DNA of 20,073 nt from JAAYBG01 sp964411675 (GTDB lineage Bacteria; Bacillota_I; Bacilli_A; ML615J-28; CAG-698). Under the pieces are notes generated by a model. That model was not told where the DNA came from and made no database searches. It saw nothing but the letters and a program-made list of their open reading frames with translations. Where the stretch lies: contig CAYPLR010000029.1 in the NCBI GenBank assembly GCA_964411675.1, forward strand, positions 1 through 20,073. The letters are read 5' to 3'. The position numbers and the translations under genes were made by a program. Positions 1 through 7,464 of this stretch are shown here, piece by piece (the stretch's first letter is position 1; each line of letters starts with the position of its first letter).

Positions 1-23
1 AATAAAAGGTAGTTTTATTTTGC

Positions 24-1385
24 TTACAGAAAATAATAAACGAATAAAGTTGCTAAACTGAAATAGATAGTGATAGAAGAAATATCGTTAATGGTAGTAA
101 TAAATGGACCGGAAGCAACAGCAGGGTCAATCCCAAACTTATAAAGAATGACAGGAATTAGTGAGCCAACAGTATTAGCAATAGTAACAGAGATAAACAG
201 AGAAATACTCACGATGGTTGCTAAAAGGAACATATTTTGGTTACTATTCTGCTTCAATAATAATATAAGCAAAGTTAAAACAAAACTAGTAAGCCCTAAA
301 ACGAAACCAGTTATGAATCCTAGCGATAATTCTCTACCAATGTGGGTTAAAATCGGTTTATTATTATCAAGTTGATAGTTACTTATTTTCCTAATGGTTA
401 CTGCTAATGATTGCGTTCCGCAATTACCTGCAAGTCCAAGAATCATTGGCTGAAAGAGTACAAGAGTAGTCATACTATCAATCGCAAATAAATATTCAAA
501 TTGGGAAATAATAATGGTAACAAAAATATCAAGGATTAACAAAATAGATAACCATGGCAAACGTTTCTTAATGGATTTTGATACGGACTCATTCATTTCT
601 TCTTCTTCAGTCAAACCAGCAAATTTTGCATAATCCTCTTCAGCGACATCTATCAATGCATCAGTAGCATCATCCATCGTGATGATTCCCTTTAGAATCC
701 CATTTTCTAAGACTGGAAGTTCAAAAATATCATAATTTTTAATTATTTTTACAACTTCTTCAATATCTTGGTCAACATTTGCCCATTGAAAATTAGTATT
801 CATGATAGTATCAACATTACATGGTGATTTCGTAACAATCAGTTTTTTTAAATCGATAGTTCCCAGTAAATATCCTCTATCATCAATCACAAAAGAAGTG
901 CTAATTGTTTCTACTTCAGGAGCATTATGAATAATAGTCTTCATGGCTGCTTTCACATCAATACCAGAAGAGAAAAAGATATAGTGAGTATTCATCAGGG
1001 CTCCAGCTGTATCTTCTTTATACTTTACTAGTGTAGTAAGCTCTTCTTTAGTTTCTTTTTCTAACAATTCATAAACAGCTTTTGATGTGGATTGGGACAT
1101 TTCACCCAACGTATCAGCAGCATCATCAGGTTCCATTTCTTCAATAATATCAGCAATTTTTTCACGATTTAATTCTTGAAAATAAACGGAAGAATCTTTT
1201 AAATAAGAAAAGATTTCTGCTAATTGTTCATCATCGAAAATAGTGTATAATTTTTTTCGCTTTTCTTCGTTTAATAATGGAAATACTTTCGCAATATCAT
1301 AAGGATGTAGTTTTGTTAGGTTCATCCTTAGGGTGTTTAAATCTTTTGTCTTTTCTAATTGATTTAAAATATAAGCTCTTTTCAT
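24..1385 (-). CDS. mgtE: MgtE-family magnesium transporter (second gene of pair)
   Basis: Predicted MgtE Mg2+ channel of the cytoplasmic membrane, 453 aa, the usual family length. Order seen: an MgtE_N helical domain (about residues 1-130), two CBS domains (about 135-255, including the KGIITMDDA segment), then a membrane domain from about 275 with five likely helices. The family's GGNxGTQ-type motif is present as AGNCGTQS at 319-326, and the C-terminal DPAVASGPFITT motif is followed by an Asp where the known pore Asp lies. In known MgtE the N and CBS domains sense cytoplasmic Mg2+ and close the pore; I infer the same here. It starts 8 nt after the upstream paralog's stop, with AGGTGA 7 nt before the ATG, so the two form one operon read from the promoter at 2790-2818. 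Family is certain; Mg2+ as sole substrate is inferred. Confidence 0.93.
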   Translation of the reverse strand: MKRAYILNQLEKTKDLNTLRMNLTKLHPYDIAKVFPLLNEEKRKKLYTIFDDEQLAEIFSYLKDSSVYFQELNREKIADIIEEMEPDDAADTLGEMSQSTSKAVYELLEKETKEELTTLVKYKEDTAGALMNTHYIFFSSGIDVKAAMKTIIHNAPEVETISTSFVIDDRGYLLGTIDLKKLIVTKSPCNVDTIMNTNFQWANVDQDIEEVVKIIKNYDIFELPVLENGILKGIITMDDATDALIDVAEEDYAKFAGLTEEEEMNESVSKSIKKRLPWLSILLILDIFVTIIISQFEYLFAIDSMTTLVLFQPMILGLAGNCGTQSLAVTIRKISNYQLDNNKPILTHIGRELSLGFITGFVLGLTSFVLTLLILLLKQNSNQNMFLLATIVSISLFISVTIANTVGSLIPVILYKFGIDPAVASGPFITTINDISSITIYFSLATLFVYYFL

Positions 1386-1393
1386 TTTATCAC

Positions 1394-2761
1394 CTACTTA
1401 TATAACCCTAGTAATATAATAGCTAGGTTAAAATAAATGGTAATAGAAACTAAATCGCTGAGTGTAGTAATAAAAGGTCCAGAGGCTACTGCGGGATCAA
1501 TTTTCAGTTTTGAAAAAATAAGAGGTATCGTAGTGCCAAACAAACCAGAAAAAAATAATGAAATAAAAATAGAAAGACTAACAATAGAACTAATCAAACC
1601 ATTGTCTATGGATTCGTTGTTATTGATGAATAGAAAGATATAGCTAACAATAAATGCTAGTATTCCTAATAATAAACTATTGATGATAGATATTTTAAAT
1701 TCTTTGAAAAAATATTGTTTTATTTTAGTTTTTGAATCTAATTCGTTTCGTCCTAAACTTCTAATAGCTACAGCTAAAGATTGTGTTCCCAGTTTACCTG
1801 CCATATCCAAAATCAATGTTTGAAAGAGAACTAAGATAGTCACTTGCTTAATGACGTTTTCATAGATTCCAATGATATTAGATACTAAAGAACTTAAGAG
1901 AAGTAGAATAATTAACCAAGGAATTCTTGTGGCTAATGTTTTTAATAACGTTGCTTTACCTTCTTTTGCTTCTCCTATACTTGCCATTTTTTCTAAGTCT
2001 TCGTCGGCTTCATCTTGAATGACGTCTAATGCATCATCCATCGTGATAATACCAACTAATTTTTGATTTTCCAATACGGGAAGGGCATAAGTATCATAAT
2101 TACTAATCTTCGTAGAAGCATCTACGATTGAGTCGTTTGTATTTACAAAACTAAAGTCTTCCTTCATAATTTCGGAGATTTTTTTTGGTGATCTCGCAAT
2201 AATTAGCTTTTTTAGATCTAAGATACCAACAAGTTTGTTGTCTTTGGAAACAAACAAAGGGTCAACAATTTCTGCTTCATCTGCTTCAGCAATTAAATAT
2301 TTCATCGCTTCTTTAACATCCCAATCAGCATTAACTTCTAGATAATTGGCTGTCATAATAGAACCTGCAGTATCTTCTTCGTAGGTTCTTAAATAGTTTA
2401 ATGCCTTTTTATCTTCTAATTCCAGGTTCTCTAAATAGGAAGAAGCATCTTCTTCCAATTCGTTGATAATATCGACCGCATCATCGGTTTCCATTTCACT
2501 TAAAACAGAAGTACCATGGTCAATGTCTAGTTCTTTTAAGAAAATTGCTGCATCGATCTCATCCAAATATTCAAAAATATCAGCTAAATCTTCATGAGAC
2601 AGCGCTTTGTAAATTTTGTTTCGTTCAGCTATTGAAAAATCTAAAAAAGCTTTTGCAATATCATAGGGATGGTATTGCTTTAAAGACTGCGAGAGTTTGA
2701 ATACATTACTTTCATGTCTTACTAAATCTAAAATTTGTTCGTAATTTTTTAGTTCTTGCAT
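1394..2761 (-). CDS. mgtE: MgtE-family magnesium transporter (first gene of pair, divergent pore motif)
   Basis: Predicted MgtE Mg2+ transporter, 455 aa, with the same architecture as its downstream neighbour: MgtE_N (about 1-130), CBS pair (about 135-255, with VGIITMDDA) and a five-helix membrane domain from about 280. The C-terminal DPAVASGPFITT motif and following Asp are kept. The otherwise conserved Asn of the GGNxGTQ motif is Lys here (AGKLGTQS, residues 321-328), unlike the partner gene. The two proteins are clearly homologous but well diverged, so this is an old duplication. It is the promoter-proximal gene, with a leader of only about 20 nt, so there is no room for a Mg2+ riboswitch. 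It may be a Mg2+ transporter with altered gating, or a subunit acting with the second MgtE; the latter is inference. Confidence 0.92.
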   Translation of the reverse strand: MQELKNYEQILDLVRHESNVFKLSQSLKQYHPYDIAKAFLDFSIAERNKIYKALSHEDLADIFEYLDEIDAAIFLKELDIDHGTSVLSEMETDDAVDIINELEEDASSYLENLELEDKKALNYLRTYEEDTAGSIMTANYLEVNADWDVKEAMKYLIAEADEAEIVDPLFVSKDNKLVGILDLKKLIIARSPKKISEIMKEDFSFVNTNDSIVDASTKISNYDTYALPVLENQKLVGIITMDDALDVIQDEADEDLEKMASIGEAKEGKATLLKTLATRIPWLIILLLLSSLVSNIIGIYENVIKQVTILVLFQTLILDMAGKLGTQSLAVAIRSLGRNELDSKTKIKQYFFKEFKISIINSLLLGILAFIVSYIFLFINNNESIDNGLISSIVSLSIFISLFFSGLFGTTIPLIFSKLKIDPAVASGPFITTLSDLVSITIYFNLAIILLGLYK

Positions 2762-2789
2762 CTTTAATCACCATCCTTTACCTTTTAAT

Positions 2790-2818
2790 ATTATAAATCA
2801 AATCGTTCTTTTTGTAAA
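2790..2818 (-). promoter_or_regulatory. Sigma-A-type promoter for the mgtE pair
   Basis: On the minus strand TTTACA (2813-2818) and TATAAT (2790-2795) are separated by exactly 17 bp. The predicted start point lies about 20 nt before the first mgtE ATG at 2761. An AAAGGA/GGTG stretch just before that ATG serves as ribosome binding site. Confidence 0.7.
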
Positions 2819-2838
2819 TTGAAATTGGCAAATAAAGA

Positions 2839-2867
2839 TTAACAAACAAGGAAAGATGTGGTATAAT
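2839..2867 (+). promoter_or_regulatory. Sigma-A-type extended -10 promoter for the EamA permease
   Basis: TTAACA (2839-2844) and TATAAT (2862-2867) have a 17-bp spacer, and TGG directly before the -10 makes it an extended -10. It is divergent from the mgtE promoter; the two -35 boxes lie about 20 bp apart, so the regions could share regulation. Confidence 0.7.
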
Positions 2868-2916
2868 AACAATGGTAATTTTTTTAGAAATACTCATATT
2901 GGAGAAGTGTTAGAAC

Positions 2917-3822
2917 GTGACAAAGAACAAAGCGAATTTATCATTATTCGTGGTGGCAATATTTTGGGGTTTAGGAACATGTATGATGAAACTAGCAACA
3001 AGTGCTAATTTATCAACAGGATTATTAAATGGTATTAGAGGATTTATTTTTGCCCTATTATCATTAGTCTTTTTCGGAAAAAGAATTATAAGAATGACAA
3101 GAAAAGAATTTACATTGGCATTAATAGCAGGTTTAATTAATACCTGTGGTTTTATCATTCAAACGATTGGGATTGCGAGTACAACTCCTGCAAAGTGTGG
3201 ATTCATTACAGGTACCTATATTGTATTTATCCCTATTTTTGTTTTCTTTATTTATCATCAAAAAATAAAAGTGAACCATTTGATTAGTATTGTTGTTGCT
3301 TTAATCGGTATGGCAATCCTAACAGGAATTTATCGAGAGCAAAGCCAATTTAATCGCGGTGATTTATTATCGCTTATCAGTGCCATGTTTTATGCATTAT
3401 CAATTGCTTATCTAGGAAATACAGCAAAAGATATTGATTTTAGTATCGTAGCGTTTATGTTAGGGATCACACTAATGGCTGGTGGTACAACTTGGTGGTT
3501 GTTTGTTGAGAAAGCACAAGTGGGTCAAATTATTGTAAAAGATGCGATTATTTCTGTTTTGTATTTAGGTATTGTAACTTCTTTCCTTTGCCAATCAATT
3601 CAAATCTATGCTCAGAAGTATACGAAAGCAGTTCTTGCTGGAATTATACTTATGCTTGAGGGCTTATTTGCTTTGGTATTTTCAATACTACTTGGGTATG
3701 AAAAACTTTCCTATGATTTAGTGATTGGAGGAGCTACCATGATGGCAGCCTTTATCCTAGCAGAAATAAACTTTAAACGTAGGAAAAAGAGTATGAATCT
3801 AGAAGAGGTAATTGCTGTTTAA
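2917..3822 (+). CDS. EamA/DMT-superfamily permease
   Basis: Predicted inner-membrane metabolite exporter or importer of the drug/metabolite transporter superfamily, 301 aa, near the 10-helix EamA length. Two EamA halves are visible. The first runs from about residue 5 to 137, with the family-like GLGTCMMKLAT start and a TTPAKCGFITGTYIVFIPIF segment closing the half. The second runs from about 150 to 285. The tail is basic (FKRRKK) and probably cytoplasmic. The start is GTG at 2917, preceded by GGAGAA at 2901-2906; there is no ATG nearby in frame that would keep the first helix whole. It has its own promoter, divergent from mgtE. Substrate cannot be told from sequence; DMT members carry amino acids, nucleosides, sugars or drugs. 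Confidence 0.88.
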   Translation: MTKNKANLSLFVVAIFWGLGTCMMKLATSANLSTGLLNGIRGFIFALLSLVFFGKRIIRMTRKEFTLALIAGLINTCGFIIQTIGIASTTPAKCGFITGTYIVFIPIFVFFIYHQKIKVNHLISIVVALIGMAILTGIYREQSQFNRGDLLSLISAMFYALSIAYLGNTAKDIDFSIVAFMLGITLMAGGTTWWLFVEKAQVGQIIVKDAIISVLYLGIVTSFLCQSIQIYAQKYTKAVLAGIILMLEGLFALVFSILLGYEKLSYDLVIGGATMMAAFILAEINFKRRKKSMNLEEVIAV

Positions 3823-3830
3823 AAGTAGAT

Positions 3831-3859
3831 GATTTAAAATTACCTAATGACAATATAAT
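3831..3859 (+). promoter_or_regulatory. Possible promoter for the Big2-CHAP lipoprotein
   Basis: TATAAT at 3854-3859 lies about 30 nt before the ATG at 3888. The matching -35 position (3831-3836, GATTTA) is poor. No terminator separates this from the permease gene, so read-through is also possible. Confidence 0.4.
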
Positions 3860-3887
3860 AAAGTGAAATGTTAAATGAGGTATTACG

Positions 3888-6149
3888 ATGATTAAAAAAA
3901 ATAGAATGAAAAGAATTATGTTGTTTGTATTGCTATTTGCAATTACTTATATCAGTGGCTGTACTACATCACAGATAACCTTTACCAACGATACAATTAT
4001 TTTCTTAGACGATATGCCACAAACAATACCTGTCACCGATAGTAATGTTGAATTCTTGATTGCTAATCAAGAAATGATTGAGATTGTTGATGGAAAAATC
4101 TATCCCTTGGAAGCAGGGAAAACGACGATTACAATAAAAGACAGTCTTGAAATGTTAGAAGTAATCGTATTACCACAAGTAGTTTGTTCAACAAATTTAG
4201 TAGAAACAGAAACAGTAGAACTAACAATTGCTAACTACTTCAGTGATATTCACGATTTTAACTTTATGATTGAAGATACTAGTATTTTATCATTAAATGA
4301 TACGACATTAACTGCCTTATCAAGAGGACAAACAAACTTAACAGTGGCTTTAAAAACCGATGAGGAAGTTGCTGTTGAAATAAACATCGAGGTAAGTGCA
4401 AAAAAACCTATTATTGTATTATCAACAGAGGAAGTCTTGGTTGATGATGTTTTTAGCTTAAGTGTTGAAAATTATTTAGAAGAGTTTACCTATACATCTA
4501 GTGATGAAACAATATTAGAGATTATTGGTTCTTCAGTGTTTGCCCTTAAAGCAGGAACAGCAACCATTACAGCAATATCAAAGAATGATAGTCAAATAGT
4601 AGGAACCATTGATGTTGTTGTGAAGGGACAAACCCCAATTCTTAGAGTAAGTGCGATTGATTATAAGGTTGGTCAAACATTTAGGATTGCGATTACCAAT
4701 TATACTGATGATAGTTTATTTGAATGGTCAGTAAGTGATGATAGTGTCCTGTCAATTGATGAAAATTATCAAATAACAGCACTGGCACCAGGGAATGTTA
4801 GTATTACTGTTACCAAAAAAGAAGACAAGGACTTAACAGCAACTATTGATTTAACCATATATCCAGTAAAGCCAATGATTAGTTTAGCTAATAATACAAT
4901 TCAATTGGGGCAAAAAGTAAAATTAGAGATCCAAAATTATACGAATAAAGAAGATTTTATTTGGGAAATTGGCGATTCAAATATCTTAAGTATGAATAAT
5001 TATTTACTTGAAGCTGTTCAATTAGGAACAACTACCATAACAGCAACTTCAAAATTGGATGCAAAACTAACGGATAGTGTTACAATTACAGTAATCCCTA
5101 TTCTTCCTATGTTAGCTACAACTTTTGAAAATATGCGTGTTGGTGATGTTGGTTATCTATGGATTAGTAATCTTGATCAAATGGAAGCTAGTCTAGATGA
5201 TTTCATTTTCACAGTCGATGATGGTACAGTAATGAAATTGGATAGGGATAAGATGACAGCATTGAAAGAAGGAATAGTAACAATTACTGCAACCTTAAAA
5301 GACAATAGTGTTGTTACTACCCAATGTCTCGTTACTGTTACCAAAACAAGCACTGAGAAAACTGAAAAAGGTGAGATTAACAAAGGACCATTACTGTTAT
5401 ATACTCAAGAAGAGGGTGCTAGGCTTCTTGCTGGAGTAATGTCGTATGTGTATATTGATGAAGCAATTGCAGCTGAAAATTATCGCTGGGTGACATCGGA
5501 TGGTACCATTGCAACAGTCAATGATGGTGGAAGAGTCATAGCAATTACAGCTGGTAAAGTTATCATTACTGCTATTTCTAAAGAAAATAAAGAAGTAAAA
5601 GGGACCATTACATTAACAGTATATGGTGAGCCTAATGTTGATTATGTAAGCCGTTTAATAGCAATCGCGAATGAAGAATTAGGATATGTTGAAGGGCCTA
5701 ATAATGATACAAAATATGGAGCTTGGTATAATCTAAACTATGAAGCTTGGTGTGCAATGTTTGTTTCATGGTGTTGCAATGAAGCAGGTATTTCAACAAA
5801 AATTGTTCCTCATTATTGTGGCTGTACAGCAGGTATGGCTTGGTTTGTAAACGAAGGGCGCTTCGGAGCTCGTGGTGAATACACACCAAAACCTGGGGAT
5901 ATTGCTTTTTATCGTGATGCAGATCAATCAACAGGTTCAACTCATACAGGAATTGTTATCGCAGTAGATAGTAATCGAGTTTACACCATTGAAGGAAATA
6001 CATCTAATATGGTTGCAAAAAGAAGTTATGCATTAACTAACACCTATATAGTTGGCTATGGTATTCCTAATTATCCTACTTTTGATGGACAAAGTGGTAG
6101 TGGTGATACGGATGGCTCAACACCGGGCGATGGTCTCCCAACAAATTAA
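3888..6149 (+). CDS. Lipoprotein with about seven Big2 Ig-like repeats and a C-terminal CHAP domain
   Basis: Predicted surface-anchored cell-wall hydrolase, 753 aa. A basic N-terminus and hydrophobic stretch lead to a lipobox (ISGC, lipidated Cys25). About seven bacterial Ig-like Big2 repeats follow (roughly 32-95, 105-170, 174-246, 251-325, 329-403, 407-486, 502-579), each with the typical ending of the type 'alkaGtatItats'. Residues about 585-730 form a CHAP-like amidase/peptidase domain with catalytic Cys622 (EAWCAMFVSWC), His686 (STHTGIV) and Glu702/Asn704 (IEGNTS). The tail is rich in Gly, Ser and Thr. CHAP enzymes cut peptidoglycan peptide bonds; here the Ig repeats would hold the catalytic domain away from the membrane. 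GAGG lies 7 nt before the ATG, and a terminator follows directly, so it is probably a single-gene unit. Substrate and biological role (wall turnover or attack on neighbours) are not shown by sequence. Confidence 0.88.
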   Translation: MIKKNRMKRIMLFVLLFAITYISGCTTSQITFTNDTIIFLDDMPQTIPVTDSNVEFLIANQEMIEIVDGKIYPLEAGKTTITIKDSLEMLEVIVLPQVVCSTNLVETETVELTIANYFSDIHDFNFMIEDTSILSLNDTTLTALSRGQTNLTVALKTDEEVAVEINIEVSAKKPIIVLSTEEVLVDDVFSLSVENYLEEFTYTSSDETILEIIGSSVFALKAGTATITAISKNDSQIVGTIDVVVKGQTPILRVSAIDYKVGQTFRIAITNYTDDSLFEWSVSDDSVLSIDENYQITALAPGNVSITVTKKEDKDLTATIDLTIYPVKPMISLANNTIQLGQKVKLEIQNYTNKEDFIWEIGDSNILSMNNYLLEAVQLGTTTITATSKLDAKLTDSVTITVIPILPMLATTFENMRVGDVGYLWISNLDQMEASLDDFIFTVDDGTVMKLDRDKMTALKEGIVTITATLKDNSVVTTQCLVTVTKTSTEKTEKGEINKGPLLLYTQEEGARLLAGVMSYVYIDEAIAAENYRWVTSDGTIATVNDGGRVIAITAGKVIITAISKENKEVKGTITLTVYGEPNVDYVSRLIAIANEELGYVEGPNNDTKYGAWYNLNYEAWCAMFVSWCCNEAGISTKIVPHYCGCTAGMAWFVNEGRFGARGEYTPKPGDIAFYRDADQSTGSTHTGIVIAVDSNRVYTIEGNTSNMVAKRSYALTNTYIVGYGIPNYPTFDGQSGSGDTDGSTPGDGLPTN

Positions 6150-6179
6150 AGGTTTCTTAAAAGAAGCCTTTTTATTTTT
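6148..6179 (+). terminator. Rho-independent terminator after the Big2-CHAP gene
   Basis: An inverted repeat (AAAGGTTTCTT / AAGAAGCCTTT, with one G-T pair) is followed by a T-rich run. It begins at the stop codon and separates the lipoprotein from the aminopeptidase operon. Confidence 0.85.
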
Positions 6180-6188
6180 GCTTTTTTA

Positions 6189-6197
6189 TGTTATAAT
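6189..6197 (+). promoter_or_regulatory. Extended -10 promoter element for the aminopeptidase operon
   Basis: TGTTATAAT matches the extended -10 consensus, 24 nt before the ATG at 6222. The -35 position falls in the preceding terminator T tract and is poor, so the TGn extension is probably what makes this promoter work. Confidence 0.6.
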
Positions 6198-6221
6198 ATT
6201 TAAAAAATAGGAGGAATAACA

Positions 6222-7454
6222 ATGAATCATAAATTATTAAAAAAGTTTGCTGACTTAGCTGTAAAAGTAGGTGTAAACGTCCAAAAAGACCAAATTTTGG
6301 TTGTTAATTCACCCGTTGATTGTGCAGAATTAACAAGACTGATTGTTGAAAGTGGCTATGAAGCAGGTGCTAGCTTTGTTATGGTACGATATAATGATGA
6401 TATCGTGAATAAAACACTTTATACCTATGCTTCAATGGAGGTTCTAACGGAAGTTCCACAATATATGATTGAACAATATAAATTTATTGTTGATAATAAT
6501 GCTGCTGTAATTTCTATTAGTGCTCCAACTCCAGGCTTAATGAAGGATATTGATCCTGCTAAAATGCAAGCTGCAGCAAAAGCCGCTAATGAAAAAGTTG
6601 GATTTTATCGTAAGCATATGATGAGCAATGGTTCACAATGGCTTGTTATTGCTGCGCCTACTCTAGCTTGGGCAACAAAAGTATTTCCTAATGAAGATCC
6701 AAATAAAGTAGTGGATAAGTTATGGGAAGCTATTTTATCTGCTTCACGTGTGACTGAAGAAAACGATCCAGTAGCAGATTGGCAAAGCCATATTAAAAAA
6801 TTAGCAAAACATAATCAGATGTTGAATAATTACAATTTTAAGACTTTAGAGTTCAAAAATTCATTAGGTACTGAGCTATCTATTGAATTAGTTGAAAATC
6901 ATATTTGGGGTGGTGGTGGAGAAACAGCCCAAACAGGTGTTTATTTTGCCCCTAATATCCCAACCGAAGAAACATTTACAATGCCTCATAGTCATAAAGT
7001 AAATGGAAAAGTAGTAGCAACGATGCCACTTAATTATCAAGGAAAGTTAATAGAAGATTTTTATTTGGTATTTAAAGATGGTAAAGTAGTAGATTATGAT
7101 GCGAAAAAAGAAAAAGAAGCGCTAAAAAGCCTACTAGAATTAGATGAAGGTAGTTCACGTTTAGGAGAAGTTGCTTTAATTTCCTATGATTCGCCAATCT
7201 CTAATACGAAGATTCTATTCTATAATACTTTATTTGATGAGAATGCTTCTTGTCATTTAGCTCTAGGTAATGCTTATACTATGAACATTAAGAATGGTAA
7301 TGATTTATCAGAAGAAGAATTACTAGCAAAAGGATACAATAAATCACTTACTCATGTTGACTTCATGTTTGGTAGTAAAGACATGAATATTTTTGGAATA
7401 AAACAAGATGGTACTAAAGTACAAATCTTTAAAGATGGAAACTTTGTCTTTTAA
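6222..7454 (+). CDS. M29-family metallo-aminopeptidase (AmpS/aminopeptidase T type)
   Basis: Predicted cytoplasmic dimetal aminopeptidase removing N-terminal residues from peptides, 410 aa, the normal family length. The expected metal and catalytic residues of M29 enzymes are all visible in the C-terminal half: Glu250 (NIPTEE), Glu316 (SRLGEVAL), His345 (ENASCHLALG), Tyr352, His378 and Asp380 (THVDF). Their spacing agrees with what I recall for the S. aureus AmpS site. AGGAGG lies 7 nt upstream of the ATG and there is no signal peptide. It is the first gene of an operon with the GH18 lipoprotein (10 nt downstream) and the phosphodiesterase, which suggests peptide recycling alongside polymer degradation. 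The family call is firm; peptide preference is unknown. Confidence 0.93.
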   Translation: MNHKLLKKFADLAVKVGVNVQKDQILVVNSPVDCAELTRLIVESGYEAGASFVMVRYNDDIVNKTLYTYASMEVLTEVPQYMIEQYKFIVDNNAAVISISAPTPGLMKDIDPAKMQAAAKAANEKVGFYRKHMMSNGSQWLVIAAPTLAWATKVFPNEDPNKVVDKLWEAILSASRVTEENDPVADWQSHIKKLAKHNQMLNNYNFKTLEFKNSLGTELSIELVENHIWGGGGETAQTGVYFAPNIPTEETFTMPHSHKVNGKVVATMPLNYQGKLIEDFYLVFKDGKVVDYDAKKEKEALKSLLELDEGSSRLGEVALISYDSPISNTKILFYNTLFDENASCHLALGNAYTMNIKNGNDLSEEELLAKGYNKSLTHVDFMFGSKDMNIFGIKQDGTKVQIFKDGNFVF

Positions 7455-7464
7455 GGATTAGTTG

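Noticed and set aside
2762..2789. Possible Mg2+ riboswitch (M-box) before the mgtE pair
   Set aside because: The predicted transcript leader is only about 20 nt, too short for any known Mg2+ riboswitch, and no matching structure was seen.
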